Below, piece by piece: positions 8,114-16,241 of a stretch of 64,000 bases of DNA. The notes beneath the pieces were generated by a model, which ran no database searches, had not been told where the DNA came from, and was given only the letters and a program-made list of their open reading frames with translations. The stretch lies in assembly GCF_023273875.1 (NCBI RefSeq), contig NZ_CP096882.1:1922001-1986000 (forward strand), read 5' to 3'. Every line of letters begins with the position of its first letter. Positions within the stretch are counted from its first letter, which is position 1. Made by a program: the position numbers and the translations under genes. Source of the stretch: Pseudarthrobacter sp. SSS035. Its GTDB lineage: Bacteria > Actinomycetota > Actinomycetes > Actinomycetales > Micrococcaceae.

Positions 8114-11100
8114 CTAGCTCAGGGTGAGGACGAGCTTGGGTGCGAGCGTGCTGCCGGCCTCCTTGGAGTTGAGGTCCAGGCCGTCACCGCTGCTGGTGTC
8201 CATTCCCAGGGAGAGCTGTTGGCCGAGCTCACCGGTCAGTCCGCTGACCGTGAGCGGAATGTTGTAGGTGGTGTTGGTGGTTGTCGGGCCGAGGGTGCCG
8301 ATGCTGGTGCCGAGCGTCGGGCGGATGGGGGTGCCGCTGTAGGTGATCCCAGTCTCGGTCCAGTTGTCATCGGCGACGAGCTTGATGTTCTGCGTGCCCG
8401 TTGACCCGCTGCCGGCGCTGCGCAGCTGCAACGTCGCACTCTGGATGGTCCTGCCCGCATACGCGGACAGGTCGAACTTCAGGTACGTGACCTCCGCCGG
8501 GCTGTTGTCCACGCCCAGCAAGGTACTTGTGCCATTGTTCGTCCCCGGCGCCGCGCTTGAGACATAGCTGTCAGCGGTGGCCGTGAGCGTGACCGTTTCC
8601 GGCGTGCCGCCGCCCGCGGGAGCCGTGGTGAAGGTCCAGGTCCTGTCCGTCGCCAGCGGGTTGCCGGCAAGATCCCTTACCCCAGCGGGGCCGCCCTTGA
8701 TCGTCGCCGTGTACGGCGTACCCGTCGTACCCGCCGCCAGATTGGCAGTCGGGTTCAACGTCGCAACGTTGCCCGTGCTGCTGTACGCTGCCTGCACCGT
8801 CCCCGTCGGCCCCGTCAACGTGAACGTGGTCGCGGTGACGGTCGAGGCATCGATCGCCTCCGAGAACGTCCCCGTCACATCCGCCGTCACCGCCACACCA
8901 GTCTCATTAGCAGTCGGAGACGTAGCCGTCACGGTCGGAGCCGTCGTATCACCGCCGCCCGCGGGAGCCGTGGTGAAGGTCCAGGTCCTGTCCGTCGCCA
9001 GCGGGTTGCCGGCAAGATCCCTTACCCCAGCGGGGCCGCCCTTGATCGTCGCCGTGTACGGCGTACCCGTCGTACCCGCCGCCAGATTGGCAGTCGGGTT
9101 CAACGTCGCAACGTTGCCCGTGCTGCTGTACGCTGCCTGCACCGTCCCCGTCGGCCCCGTCAACGTGAACGTGGTCGCGGTGACGGTCGAGGCATCGATC
9201 GCCTCCGAGAACGTCCCCGTCACATCCGCCGTCACCGCCACACCAGTCTCATTAGCAGTCGGAGACGTAGCCGTCACGGTCGGAGCCGTCGTATCACCAC
9301 CACCACCGCCGCTCAGGGTGAGGACGAGCTTGGGTGCGAGCGTGCTGCCGGCCTCCTTGGAGTTGAGGTCCAGGCCGTCACCGCTGCTGGTGTCCATTCC
9401 CAGGGAGAGCTGTTGGCCGAGCTCACCGGTCAGTCCGCTGACCGTGAGCGGAATGTTGTAGGTGGTGTTGGTGGTTGTCGGGCCGAGGGTGCCGATGCTG
9501 GTGCCGAGCGTCGGGCGGATGGGGGTGCCGCTGTAGGTGATCCCAGTCTCGGTCCAGTTGTCATCGGCGACGAGCTTGATGTTCTGCGTGCCCGTTGACC
9601 CGCTGCCGGCGCTGCGCAGCTGCAACGTCGCACTCTGGATGGTCCTGCCCGCATACGCGGACAGGTCGAACTTCAGGTACGTGACCTCCGCCGGGCTGTT
9701 GTCCACGCCCAGCAAGGTACTTGTGCCATTGTTCGTCCCCGGCGCCGCGCTTGAGACATAGCTGTCAGCGGTGGCCGTGAGCGTGACCGTTTCCGGCGTG
9801 CCGCCGCCCGCGGGAGCCGTGGTGAAGGTCCAGGTCCTGTCCGTCGCCAGCGGGTTGCCGGCAAGATCCCTTACCCCAGCGGGGCCGCCCTTGATCGTCG
9901 CCGTGTACGGCGTACCCGTCGTACCCGCCGCCAGATTGGCAGTCGGGTTCAACGTCGCAACGTTGCCCGTGCTGCTGTACGCTGCCTGCACCGTCCCCGT
10001 CGGCCCCGTCAACGTGAACGTGGTCGCGGTGACGGTCGAGGCATCGATCGCCTCCGAGAACGTCCCCGTCACATCCGCCGTCACCGCCACACCAGTCTCA
10101 TTAGCAGTCGGAGACGTAGCCGTCACGGTCGGAGCCGTCGTATCACCGCCGCCCGCGGGAGCCGTGGTGAAGGTCCAGGTCCTGTCCGTCGCCAGCGGGT
10201 TGCCGGCAAGATCCCTTACCCCAGCGGGGCCGCCCTTGATCGTCGCCGTGTACGGCGTACCCGTCGTACCCGCCGCCAGATTGGCAGTCGGGTTCAACGT
10301 CGCAACGTTGCCCGTGCTGCTGTACGCTGCCTGCACCGTCCCCGTCGGCCCCGTCAACGTGAACGTGGTCGCGGTGACGGTCGAGGCATCGATCGCCTCC
10401 GAGAACGTCCCCGTCACATCCGCCGTCACCGCCACACCAGTCTCATTAGCAGTCGGAGACGTAGCCGTCACGGTCGGAGCCGTCGTATCACCACCACCGC
10501 TGGGGTCGTAGGAGTGCCAGTACCGGCTTGTGGCGTTCACATCGGCGAGCAACAGCAGACCGCTGTTGGCCGTGCCCCACGCCCCACTGTTGAGGTTCTG
10601 CTTCGTTGACGTCACGTTGTGGACATACTGGTCGGCGTCCACGATGCTAGCCGTCTTCGTCGCGGTGGCGAGCTTGCCGGGGTCGTCCAGCGGCGCGGAC
10701 TTCTCGTAGATCGCCCCCCCCGAGGTAGTGCAGACACCGGCGTTCGTCGTGCCACTCGGCTTCGGATAGGTGGCGAAGGTACGCAGCCTCTTCGGGCTGC
10801 TCTCATCAATCAAGACGATCACCCGGTTCGGGCACTCCGACACAGGCGCGATCGTGTGCGCCGACCAGGTCGTGCCATTCAATGCCAACAGCTGGATCAG
10901 CGGCTGCGGCGCCGACGTGAACGACGTCTTGACGGCGGCGAAAACCCGATCACCTGAGGAGTCCAGCCACTTCAAGTTCATATGGTCATCGCTGCTGCCC
11001 TGCCCCGACACCGCCGCCACAGGAGTGCTCCATCCGGTGTTCGGGGCTCCGCCGACACTGTCGGCACGGTAGCTCCAGTACATGCCGTCGGTGGAGCCAC

Positions 11101-11908
11101 CGACCTGCCGGCTCCACATCACACCCATCTTCCCGGGTTGTCCAAACGCGATCAGAGCCGACGTGTCGTCCAAAGACACGTTGCTCAATGACGCAGGATG
11201 CTGGAACGGCGTCCCCCAGGTCTTGCCATCCGTGCCGGTGGCGTTCAGATAAATCCGGTTCGCCTGCTGCCACGTGGCCCACACCCGACCCGTCGAGTCC
11301 TTATCGATGGTCAGGGCCTCAACGCGGTAGTTGTTGATGTTTGTAGGACTTTGCGCCAGCAGCGAGTACGTCTTCGTACTCGAGCTGTAACTGTAACGCC
11401 GCATCGTCGTCGGGAAGTTCACCTCAGCCGGCACACCGTCGGCGACGAACCGATAACTCGCCACATACAACGTCGTCCCGTCCCACAACACGTCATGATG
11501 GGTGTTCGCCCGCGGGTCCGTCGCCACACCCGTATCGACCCACGACTTCGACGCGGCATTGAACCGGAAGATATGAAAATCCGAGCTGGCAGTGTCCCAC
11601 AGGTTCCCCCACCAGAGCCCGTCGTTGAACCACAACGCACTCGTCGCCCGCTTCGAGCCCGTCGGCGTCCCCGTCCCCGAATGCGACGGACCCTCAAACC
11701 CAACATCACCCTCAGCAGCCGACGCTGCAACCGGCACCACCAGAACACCACCCAGCGCAAGCAGCAGCGCTGTCAGCAGTGCATGGAGCCGCAGATTCCG
11801 CGACCCGCGTGGACGAAGACCAGCCGAGCGACCACCTCCCCGCCTTACGCCTAGGGTGCTAAGGGCGAGTGCCTGGCTTAGCCACTTGACGGGCCTATTT
11901 ATCTTCAT
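8114..11908 (-). CDS. Giant secreted beta-propeller/Ig/DNRLRE surface protein
   Basis: 1264 residues. ATG 11908 is preceded by AGGAG seven bases upstream; an upstream in-frame start at 12019 is less likely. A long basic N-terminus leads to a hydrophobic segment and an ASAAEG cleavage site near residue 65, i.e. an extended signal peptide. Residues about 70-510 read as a BNR/sialidase-like propeller (repeated W-x-G and strand patterns), with no recognised catalytic motif. The rest is two identical rounds of Big_5, Big_5, DNRLRE-type domain (398 residues each). There is no LPXTG or C-terminal anchor, so it is probably secreted or loosely wall-bound. It faces the phytase-like gene tail to tail and shares its 3' cassettes. 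Its ligand or enzymatic function is unknown. Confidence 0.82.
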   Translation of the reverse strand: MKINRPVKWLSQALALSTLGVRRGGGRSAGLRPRGSRNLRLHALLTALLLALGGVLVVPVAASAAEGDVGFEGPSHSGTGTPTGSKRATSALWFNDGLWWGNLWDTASSDFHIFRFNAASKSWVDTGVATDPRANTHHDVLWDGTTLYVASYRFVADGVPAEVNFPTTMRRYSYSSSTKTYSLLAQSPTNINNYRVEALTIDKDSTGRVWATWQQANRIYLNATGTDGKTWGTPFQHPASLSNVSLDDTSALIAFGQPGKMGVMWSRQVGGSTDGMYWSYRADSVGGAPNTGWSTPVAAVSGQGSSDDHMNLKWLDSSGDRVFAAVKTSFTSAPQPLIQLLALNGTTWSAHTIAPVSECPNRVIVLIDESSPKRLRTFATYPKPSGTTNAGVCTTSGGAIYEKSAPLDDPGKLATATKTASIVDADQYVHNVTSTKQNLNSGAWGTANSGLLLLADVNATSRYWHSYDPSGGGDTTAPTVTATSPTANETGVAVTADVTGTFSEAIDASTVTATTFTLTGPTGTVQAAYSSTGNVATLNPTANLAAGTTGTPYTATIKGGPAGVRDLAGNPLATDRTWTFTTAPAGGGDTTAPTVTATSPTANETGVAVTADVTGTFSEAIDASTVTATTFTLTGPTGTVQAAYSSTGNVATLNPTANLAAGTTGTPYTATIKGGPAGVRDLAGNPLATDRTWTFTTAPAGGGTPETVTLTATADSYVSSAAPGTNNGTSTLLGVDNSPAEVTYLKFDLSAYAGRTIQSATLQLRSAGSGSTGTQNIKLVADDNWTETGITYSGTPIRPTLGTSIGTLGPTTTNTTYNIPLTVSGLTGELGQQLSLGMDTSSGDGLDLNSKEAGSTLAPKLVLTLSGGGGGDTTAPTVTATSPTANETGVAVTADVTGTFSEAIDASTVTATTFTLTGPTGTVQAAYSSTGNVATLNPTANLAAGTTGTPYTATIKGGPAGVRDLAGNPLATDRTWTFTTAPAGGGDTTAPTVTATSPTANETGVAVTADVTGTFSEAIDASTVTATTFTLTGPTGTVQAAYSSTGNVATLNPTANLAAGTTGTPYTATIKGGPAGVRDLAGNPLATDRTWTFTTAPAGGGTPETVTLTATADSYVSSAAPGTNNGTSTLLGVDNSPAEVTYLKFDLSAYAGRTIQSATLQLRSAGSGSTGTQNIKLVADDNWTETGITYSGTPIRPTLGTSIGTLGPTTTNTTYNIPLTVSGLTGELGQQLSLGMDTSSGDGLDLNSKEAGSTLAPKLVLTLS
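8117..10504 (-). repeat. Two tandem 1194-bp near-identical coding repeats
   Basis: Units 8117-9310 and 9311-about 10500 appear base-identical over almost their whole length. Each contains an internal 345-bp tandem repeat (the duplicated Big_5 domain) plus one DNRLRE unit. All lengths are multiples of three, so copy number can change without breaking the protein. Near-zero divergence means recent amplification or ongoing homogenisation. It could also collapse or expand in an assembly. Confidence 0.9.
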
Positions 11909-12311
11909 GGCTGATCTCCTGGGTTCTTGGATGTCACGCCTGAGCTCCGTATATGCGTCGACAGAAACGACGGCAGAAGCCCTAGGCACCAAGCGTAGGA
12001 GCGCCCAATGAGGCCGCACAATGACAGCCCTGTACCTAATAATTACTGTGTTCTCAATACCCCATACCTAAAGAATTCACCCCATGGTAAATCCCTGTAC
12101 TTACGAACAGTCAGCGGGAGCGCTCTTAAAAGCGAGTACTGACTACTCGTGATAGCTCCTGGAGCGCAACGTAGGCTCTTTTCACGGCCAGAGTCAATGG
12201 CAATGAATGAGAGCTGGGCCAGAGACCAGACCCATGACCGGATGAAGCGCTAGTGCCGCGCCCGACTTCCGAGCCGAGCGCGGAGTTGACTAAATCCGCA
12301 AGCGTCATGAA
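11909..12311. other. Divergent promoter region, duplicated type
   Basis: 403 bp lies between the minus-strand surface-protein gene and the second glycosyltransferase pair. The right half matches the leader at 180-446. It contains the near-perfect palindrome at 12128-12153, which could serve either direction. No ORF is supported. Confidence 0.6.
12128..12153 (+). promoter_or_regulatory. Shared upstream palindrome, site 2
   Basis: AAAAG followed by CGAGTA-CTGAC-TACTCG, with perfect 6-bp arms. It is centred about 172 bp before the GTG at 12312 and about 230 bp before the divergent ATG at 11908. Its orientation relative to the glycosyltransferase gene is the same as at sites 1, 3 and 4. Confidence 0.6.
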
Positions 12312-13184
12312 GTGGTGAGGCATTTGTCTATTTCAACCCAGCTCCCAATAACATTCCCGATGCTGGCCTTCGAAGCTCCGAGGGCGTCAGTCAGTGTCGT
12401 CATTCCCACCCTGAACGAGGCGAGGAATATCCCGTGGGTTCTTCGCCGGATTCCCTCGTATGTGGACGAGGTTGTCATCGTGGACGGCCGTTCCACGGAC
12501 AACACGGTGGGAGTAGCCCGCGCTATCCGTGACAACCTTGTCATCGTCGATGAGCAGCGCAAGGGTAAGGGCGTGGCCCTCCGTTCGGGTTTTGCCGCAG
12601 CCTCAGGGGACATCATTGTCATGCTGGATGCGGATGGCAGCATGGATCCGCAGGAGATCGGCTGGTTCGTTGCCCCGCTTCAGCACGATTTCGACTTCGT
12701 TAAGGGCTCGCGCCATGTCACGGGCGGAGGATCCGAAGACCTGACCCGGCTGAGGAAGGCCGGCAACCGCGCCCTGACCGGATTGGCCAATGCGGTCCTG
12801 CATAGCAACTACTCTGACCTTTGCTATGGATATATTGCGTTTCGGAGGGAATGCCTGGAGATCCTTCAGCTGGAATCGGACGGCTTCGAAATTGAGACCG
12901 AGCTGATTGTCCGGGCGGCAAAGGCCGGTCTGCGCATTGCCGAAGTTCCCAGCCTGGAGCTGGACCGGATCTCCGGCGCGTCGAACCTGCAGACGTTCCG
13001 TGACGGCTGGCGGGTACTGGGAACGCTGGCGCGCGAATGCACCATGTGGGAGGCGCCCACCGCAGGGGCCAGACCTGAAGCCCTCCGCCGGGTGAAATAT
13101 ACCTACGCAAATGTCAGCGTCCCGCGGACGCCTATGGACCCCCAAACGGTCCTCTCCGCGGCTCGGGGTGGCCAGCATGTTTAG
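12312..13184 (+). CDS. GT2 glycosyltransferase, DPM1-like (copy 2)
   Basis: 290 residues, essentially the same protein as 447-1310 (VSVVIPTLNE, VDGRSTDN, MLDADGSMDP all present). It differs only at the last residues, where the frame runs on to AARGGQHV and overlaps the next gene by 8 bases. GTG 12312 or the internal ATG 12360 may be the start. The overlap suggests translational coupling with the following GT2, unlike copy 1, which has a one-base gap. Near-identity with copy 1 over about 850 bp implies recent duplication or gene conversion. Confidence 0.88.
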   Translation: MVRHLSISTQLPITFPMLAFEAPRASVSVVIPTLNEARNIPWVLRRIPSYVDEVVIVDGRSTDNTVGVARAIRDNLVIVDEQRKGKGVALRSGFAAASGDIIVMLDADGSMDPQEIGWFVAPLQHDFDFVKGSRHVTGGGSEDLTRLRKAGNRALTGLANAVLHSNYSDLCYGYIAFRRECLEILQLESDGFEIETELIVRAAKAGLRIAEVPSLELDRISGASNLQTFRDGWRVLGTLARECTMWEAPTAGARPEALRRVKYTYANVSVPRTPMDPQTVLSAARGGQHV

Positions 13185-14175
13185 CCTTAACCCGCCGCCG
13201 ACGGCCTCTATTGTCATTTGTACCTTCACCGCGAAGCGTTGGGACCTGCTACTGGATGTCATCGAGTCCGTCCGGGCCCAAACGGTCGCGCCCCAGGAGG
13301 TCCTGGTGGTCATTGACCACAACGAGGCTCTGTATGAGCGGCTCATCGAGATCGTGGACAACGTGACGGTAGTGGAGAGCTCCGGCCCCCCGGGGCTCTC
13401 AGGCGCACGAAATACCGGGGTGGGCCTGGCAGATTCCGACGTCGTGGCTTTCTTGGACGACGACGCCGAAGCCGCGCCGGACTGGCTGGAGCGGCTGCTT
13501 GCCCTTTATGACGATCCTGATGTCCTGGCCGTCGGCGGCCGCGTGGAACCGGTGTGGGAAACGGGCCGTCCGGGCTACTTCGGTGAAGAGCTCGACTGGA
13601 TCGTAGGATGCAGCCACCGCGGAATGCCCAAGGTGGCCTCCGAGGTCCGGAACGTCATCGGCGCAAACATGTCCTTCAGGCTCGAAGTCCTGCGGCAGGT
13701 TGGCGGCTTCAACGTCTCCCTCGGCCGGCAGGGCACGAAACCGCTCGGGTGCGAGGAGACCGAAATTTGCATCCGCTCCAAGATGGGCGCGCCTGGGTCA
13801 CGGATCGTCTACGAGCCGGCCGCTCTGGTTCGTCACCACGTCCCTGCCGACAGGGGAACCATCCCCTACATGTTGTCGCGTTCCTGGTCCGAAGGTATCT
13901 CCAAAGCCCAGGTCAGCCAGATGGTTGGCCACAAGCGGGCACTCGGCCCTGAGCGGCGATACGTGCGCAGCGTACTGCCACGGGCCGTTTTTTCCGGGAT
14001 TCGTGATTGGGGCCGGGGATCAGACCCCCAGGGCTTGGGTCGCGCGGGTGCGGTGATGGCCGTTCTGGCGTGCACTGCCGCTGGCTATCTGCGAGGGCGC
14101 CGGATCGCGCATATCGAGGGCCGCGCATCGGCCGGGACAGCGCTCGTAGGCACACCATGGAGGGAGGTCCAGTGA
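13177..14175 (+). CDS. GT2 glycosyltransferase, rhamnosyl/ExoM-like (copy 2)
   Basis: 332 residues and paralogous to 1312-2310. It has FLDDDAEAAPDW, the GANMSFRLEVLRQVGGFN block and GCEETEICIRSKMG. The first 20 residues (MFSLNPPPTASIVICTFTAK) differ strongly from copy 1 while the region around residues 105-175 is nearly identical, a mosaic pattern. ATG 13177 overlaps the upstream stop. Its stop (TGA within GTGA) overlaps a GTG opening a short dead frame, the severed third gene. The next functional gene is convergent (14202-14837). Confidence 0.86.
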   Translation: MFSLNPPPTASIVICTFTAKRWDLLLDVIESVRAQTVAPQEVLVVIDHNEALYERLIEIVDNVTVVESSGPPGLSGARNTGVGLADSDVVAFLDDDAEAAPDWLERLLALYDDPDVLAVGGRVEPVWETGRPGYFGEELDWIVGCSHRGMPKVASEVRNVIGANMSFRLEVLRQVGGFNVSLGRQGTKPLGCEETEICIRSKMGAPGSRIVYEPAALVRHHVPADRGTIPYMLSRSWSEGISKAQVSQMVGHKRALGPERRYVRSVLPRAVFSGIRDWGRGSDPQGLGRAGAVMAVLACTAAGYLRGRRIAHIEGRASAGTALVGTPWREVQ

Positions 14176-14201
14176 GCGAACGCGTCGACGAACTCCCTGC
14201 C

Positions 14202-14837
14202 TCATTCCTGATCGATAGGGTGGGCTGGGACGCCGACCCAAGTTTCGCCGTCGGGTACGTTGCTCAACACTGCCGCCCCATTTCCAACGGTCGCGTAGGA
14301 CCCCACTGAAGTCCGTGCACGTACGCTGGAATTCAGTCCCAGGTAGGCCGCCCGGCCGATCCGGACTCCGCCGCCCAGCGACACACCGGCCGCGAACGTC
14401 GCGAAGTCCGCCACGTCGTCGTCGTGCGTGAAAGTCACGGACGGCATGGCCACAACATGCGCCCCAAGCGTGACCGAAGCCGTCAGCGTCACATTCCGCA
14501 GCATGATGCTGCCCCGGCCGATCCGGCAACCCTCGGGGCACTCCACGGAGGGGTCGATCGCAGTGGCGTACCGGGCATCGCGCACGCCCTGGGCCGCCAG
14601 CCGTTCCACCACGGCTTCCCGGGATTTTCCCGAGGCCAGGCATACCAGCACCAGTGCGTGCGTGAACTTGGAGGCGTCGTCAATGGTCCCCAGCACCGGC
14701 GCGCCGTCCACGGTGACGCCTGCCATTTCCTTGTCGTCGTCGAGCATCCCGACGACGTCGTACTGCCCGCTGGCGCGGACCATGGTCAGGACCTCCCGGG
14801 CCAGCCCGCTTGCTGCGATCAGCACGAGTTCGCTCAC
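14202..14837 (-). CDS. NeuD/PglD-like sugar O-/N-acyltransferase
   Basis: A 211-residue left-handed beta-helix acyltransferase. The N-terminal PglD-like Rossmann segment (LVLIAASGLAREVL, then VVGMLDDD) is followed from about residue 95 by hexapeptide repeats (CRIGRGSIMLRNVTL, VTLGAHVVAMPSVTFTHDDD, VRIGRAAYLGLNSSVR). The family transfers acetyl from acetyl-CoA to amino- or hydroxyl groups of nucleotide sugars or sialic-acid-like sugars. The usual GxG near the N-terminus is ASG here. GTG 14837 overlaps the stop of the upstream DegT-like gene by four bases, so the two are translationally coupled and probably act on one nucleotide-sugar pathway. The product is inferred to decorate the surface glycan made by neighbouring glycosyltransferases. 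Confidence 0.82.
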   Translation of the reverse strand: MSELVLIAASGLAREVLTMVRASGQYDVVGMLDDDKEMAGVTVDGAPVLGTIDDASKFTHALVLVCLASGKSREAVVERLAAQGVRDARYATAIDPSVECPEGCRIGRGSIMLRNVTLTASVTLGAHVVAMPSVTFTHDDDVADFATFAAGVSLGGGVRIGRAAYLGLNSSVRARTSVGSYATVGNGAAVLSNVPDGETWVGVPAHPIDQE

Positions 14838-15997
14838 CGGCGTACACCGGCGGCCGCCCGTACGCTGTTCATGACCCGGTTCAGGCCCACGTTATCTAGA
14901 CCGTGGAAAATCGGGAGAACCAGGGTCCGGTCCGTTAGCCGTTCGGTGTTCTGGAGCCCTACGTTGCCAGTTTGGCGCCACCGGTAGGCAGGCTGCCGGT
15001 GAGCCGCCATGGCGCCGCGGTGCGCCGAAATTCCGGCATCGGCCAGGCGGGCCAGGAGCCCTTCGCGGTCAATGGCGAAATTCGGGAGGACTTCGACCCA
15101 AAAGGACTGGAAGTTGGCCGTCCCGTATGGTGGGTCGGCCACAAACCGCAGACCGGCCAGGCCGGAAAGCCCTGCCTCATACTTCGCGGCGATCTCCCGG
15201 CGGCGAGCCACTATCTCGCCCAGCCGGCCCAGCTGCACGATGCCGACGGTGGCCTGCAGATCCGTCATCTGGTAGTCGAAGCCGACCTCGACGTACACCT
15301 CCGGCGCGGCAATGCGGGGTCCGCGACGGTCCGCCGCCGGCACGTTCAGGGAGTGGCCGCGGAGGCTCCGAGCCCGTGCCGCCCAGTCGGCCCGGTGGGT
15401 TGTCAGCATCCCGCCCTCACCAGTGGTCAGCACATTGTCCTGGTGGAACGACCACACGGAAATGTCGGCCCCCGTGCCCACGGGCCTGCCCTTGTATTCC
15501 GAGCCAACGGCGCAGCCGGCGTCTTCGATCACAGTGATTTCGTGACGGTCGCACAGTTCGCGGACGGGGTCCAGGTCAACGGGGACGCCGGACTGGTCCA
15601 CCACGATCACCGCTCGCGTGTCCAGGGTCAATGCCGCCCGGACCGTTGCCGCAGTCACAGTCCCGGTGGCGGGGTCCACGTCGCAGAAAACCGGCCGTGC
15701 CCCGATATACGTCACTGCATTCGCCGTGGCGATGAAGGCCAGCGACGGCACCACCACGTCATCGCCGGGACCGATGCCGGCCACTATCAGCGCCAAGTGC
15801 AGTGCGGTGGTACTGCTGGAGGTTGCGACGGCGTGGCGCACTTCTTGAGAGGCGCTGAACCTCGCCTCGAACTCCCTGACCTTGGGCCCTTGCGAGAGCA
15901 GACCGGAGGCCAGGACGTCCGCCACGGCTCGGGCTTCTTTGTCGCCGAGCCAGGGTTCCATGACGTTGATGCGGGCAAGGACGGTTTCCGCAGTCAC
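14834..15997 (-). CDS. DegT/DnrJ/EryC1/StrS-fold protein lacking the PLP lysine
   Basis: 387 residues and full length for the family, with no truncation. Seen: PWLGDKEARAVADVLASG at the N-terminus, SSSTTALHLAL, PSLAFIATANAV, the aspartate of VIEDAGCAVGSEYKG (residue 159) and TGEGGML. The position that normally carries the Schiff-base lysine (SFxxxK) reads SFHQDN: codon AAT at 15434-15436 gives Asn188. ColD/E1-type 3-dehydratases also replace this lysine (by His) and act on 4-keto-6-deoxy sugars, so a dehydratase or other non-aminotransferase role is possible, as is a dead enzyme. The start is GTG 15997 with AGGAAGG upstream. It is coupled to the acyltransferase gene. Confidence 0.85.
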   Translation of the reverse strand: MTAETVLARINVMEPWLGDKEARAVADVLASGLLSQGPKVREFEARFSASQEVRHAVATSSSTTALHLALIVAGIGPGDDVVVPSLAFIATANAVTYIGARPVFCDVDPATGTVTAATVRAALTLDTRAVIVVDQSGVPVDLDPVRELCDRHEITVIEDAGCAVGSEYKGRPVGTGADISVWSFHQDNVLTTGEGGMLTTHRADWAARARSLRGHSLNVPAADRRGPRIAAPEVYVEVGFDYQMTDLQATVGIVQLGRLGEIVARRREIAAKYEAGLSGLAGLRFVADPPYGTANFQSFWVEVLPNFAIDREGLLARLADAGISAHRGAMAAHRQPAYRWRQTGNVGLQNTERLTDRTLVLPIFHGLDNVGLNRVMNSVRAAAGVRR

Positions 15998-16097
15998 CGT
16001 GCACCGGCCTTCCTGGTGGCCGTTCTCATGTCCGAGTCCTTTCCCACGTGTAGCTCCGGGATGTGCATTGCCTATTGCAAAATTAGTCCGTTCCGTC

Positions 16098-16116
16098 CCG
16101 TTCCGGTGCGGAACGG
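16098..16116. promoter_or_regulatory. Inverted repeat upstream of the DegT-like gene
   Basis: CCGTTCCG-GTG-CGGAACGG has perfect 8-bp arms. It is about 100 bp before the GTG of the DegT-like gene and 125 bp after the LuxR-type gene's stop. It could be an operator or a short terminator for the regulator; there is no T-tract. The intergenic interval (15998-16241) shows nothing else. Confidence 0.4.
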
Positions 16117-16241
16117 AGGCGGTACTGCGGGCGCCGACCGGGAACAGTGCGGGAACTGCGGGTACCTGCAACGCCAGCGCCTGAGCCGGGGCCCGGCGGC
16201 GGGGCGCACCCCAGCCGGAAGCGCGCCGCCCGGCTACTGTC

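Larger units (their letters stand above)
12185..14197 (+). repeat. Segmental direct duplication, copy 2 (glycosyltransferase pair)
   Basis: The partner of 321-2332. The match ends after the bases encoding SERVDELP that follow the second glycosyltransferase stop. Beyond that point the sequence runs straight into the 3' end of the convergent NeuD-like gene, whereas copy 1 runs into the recombinase remnant. Confidence 0.85.
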
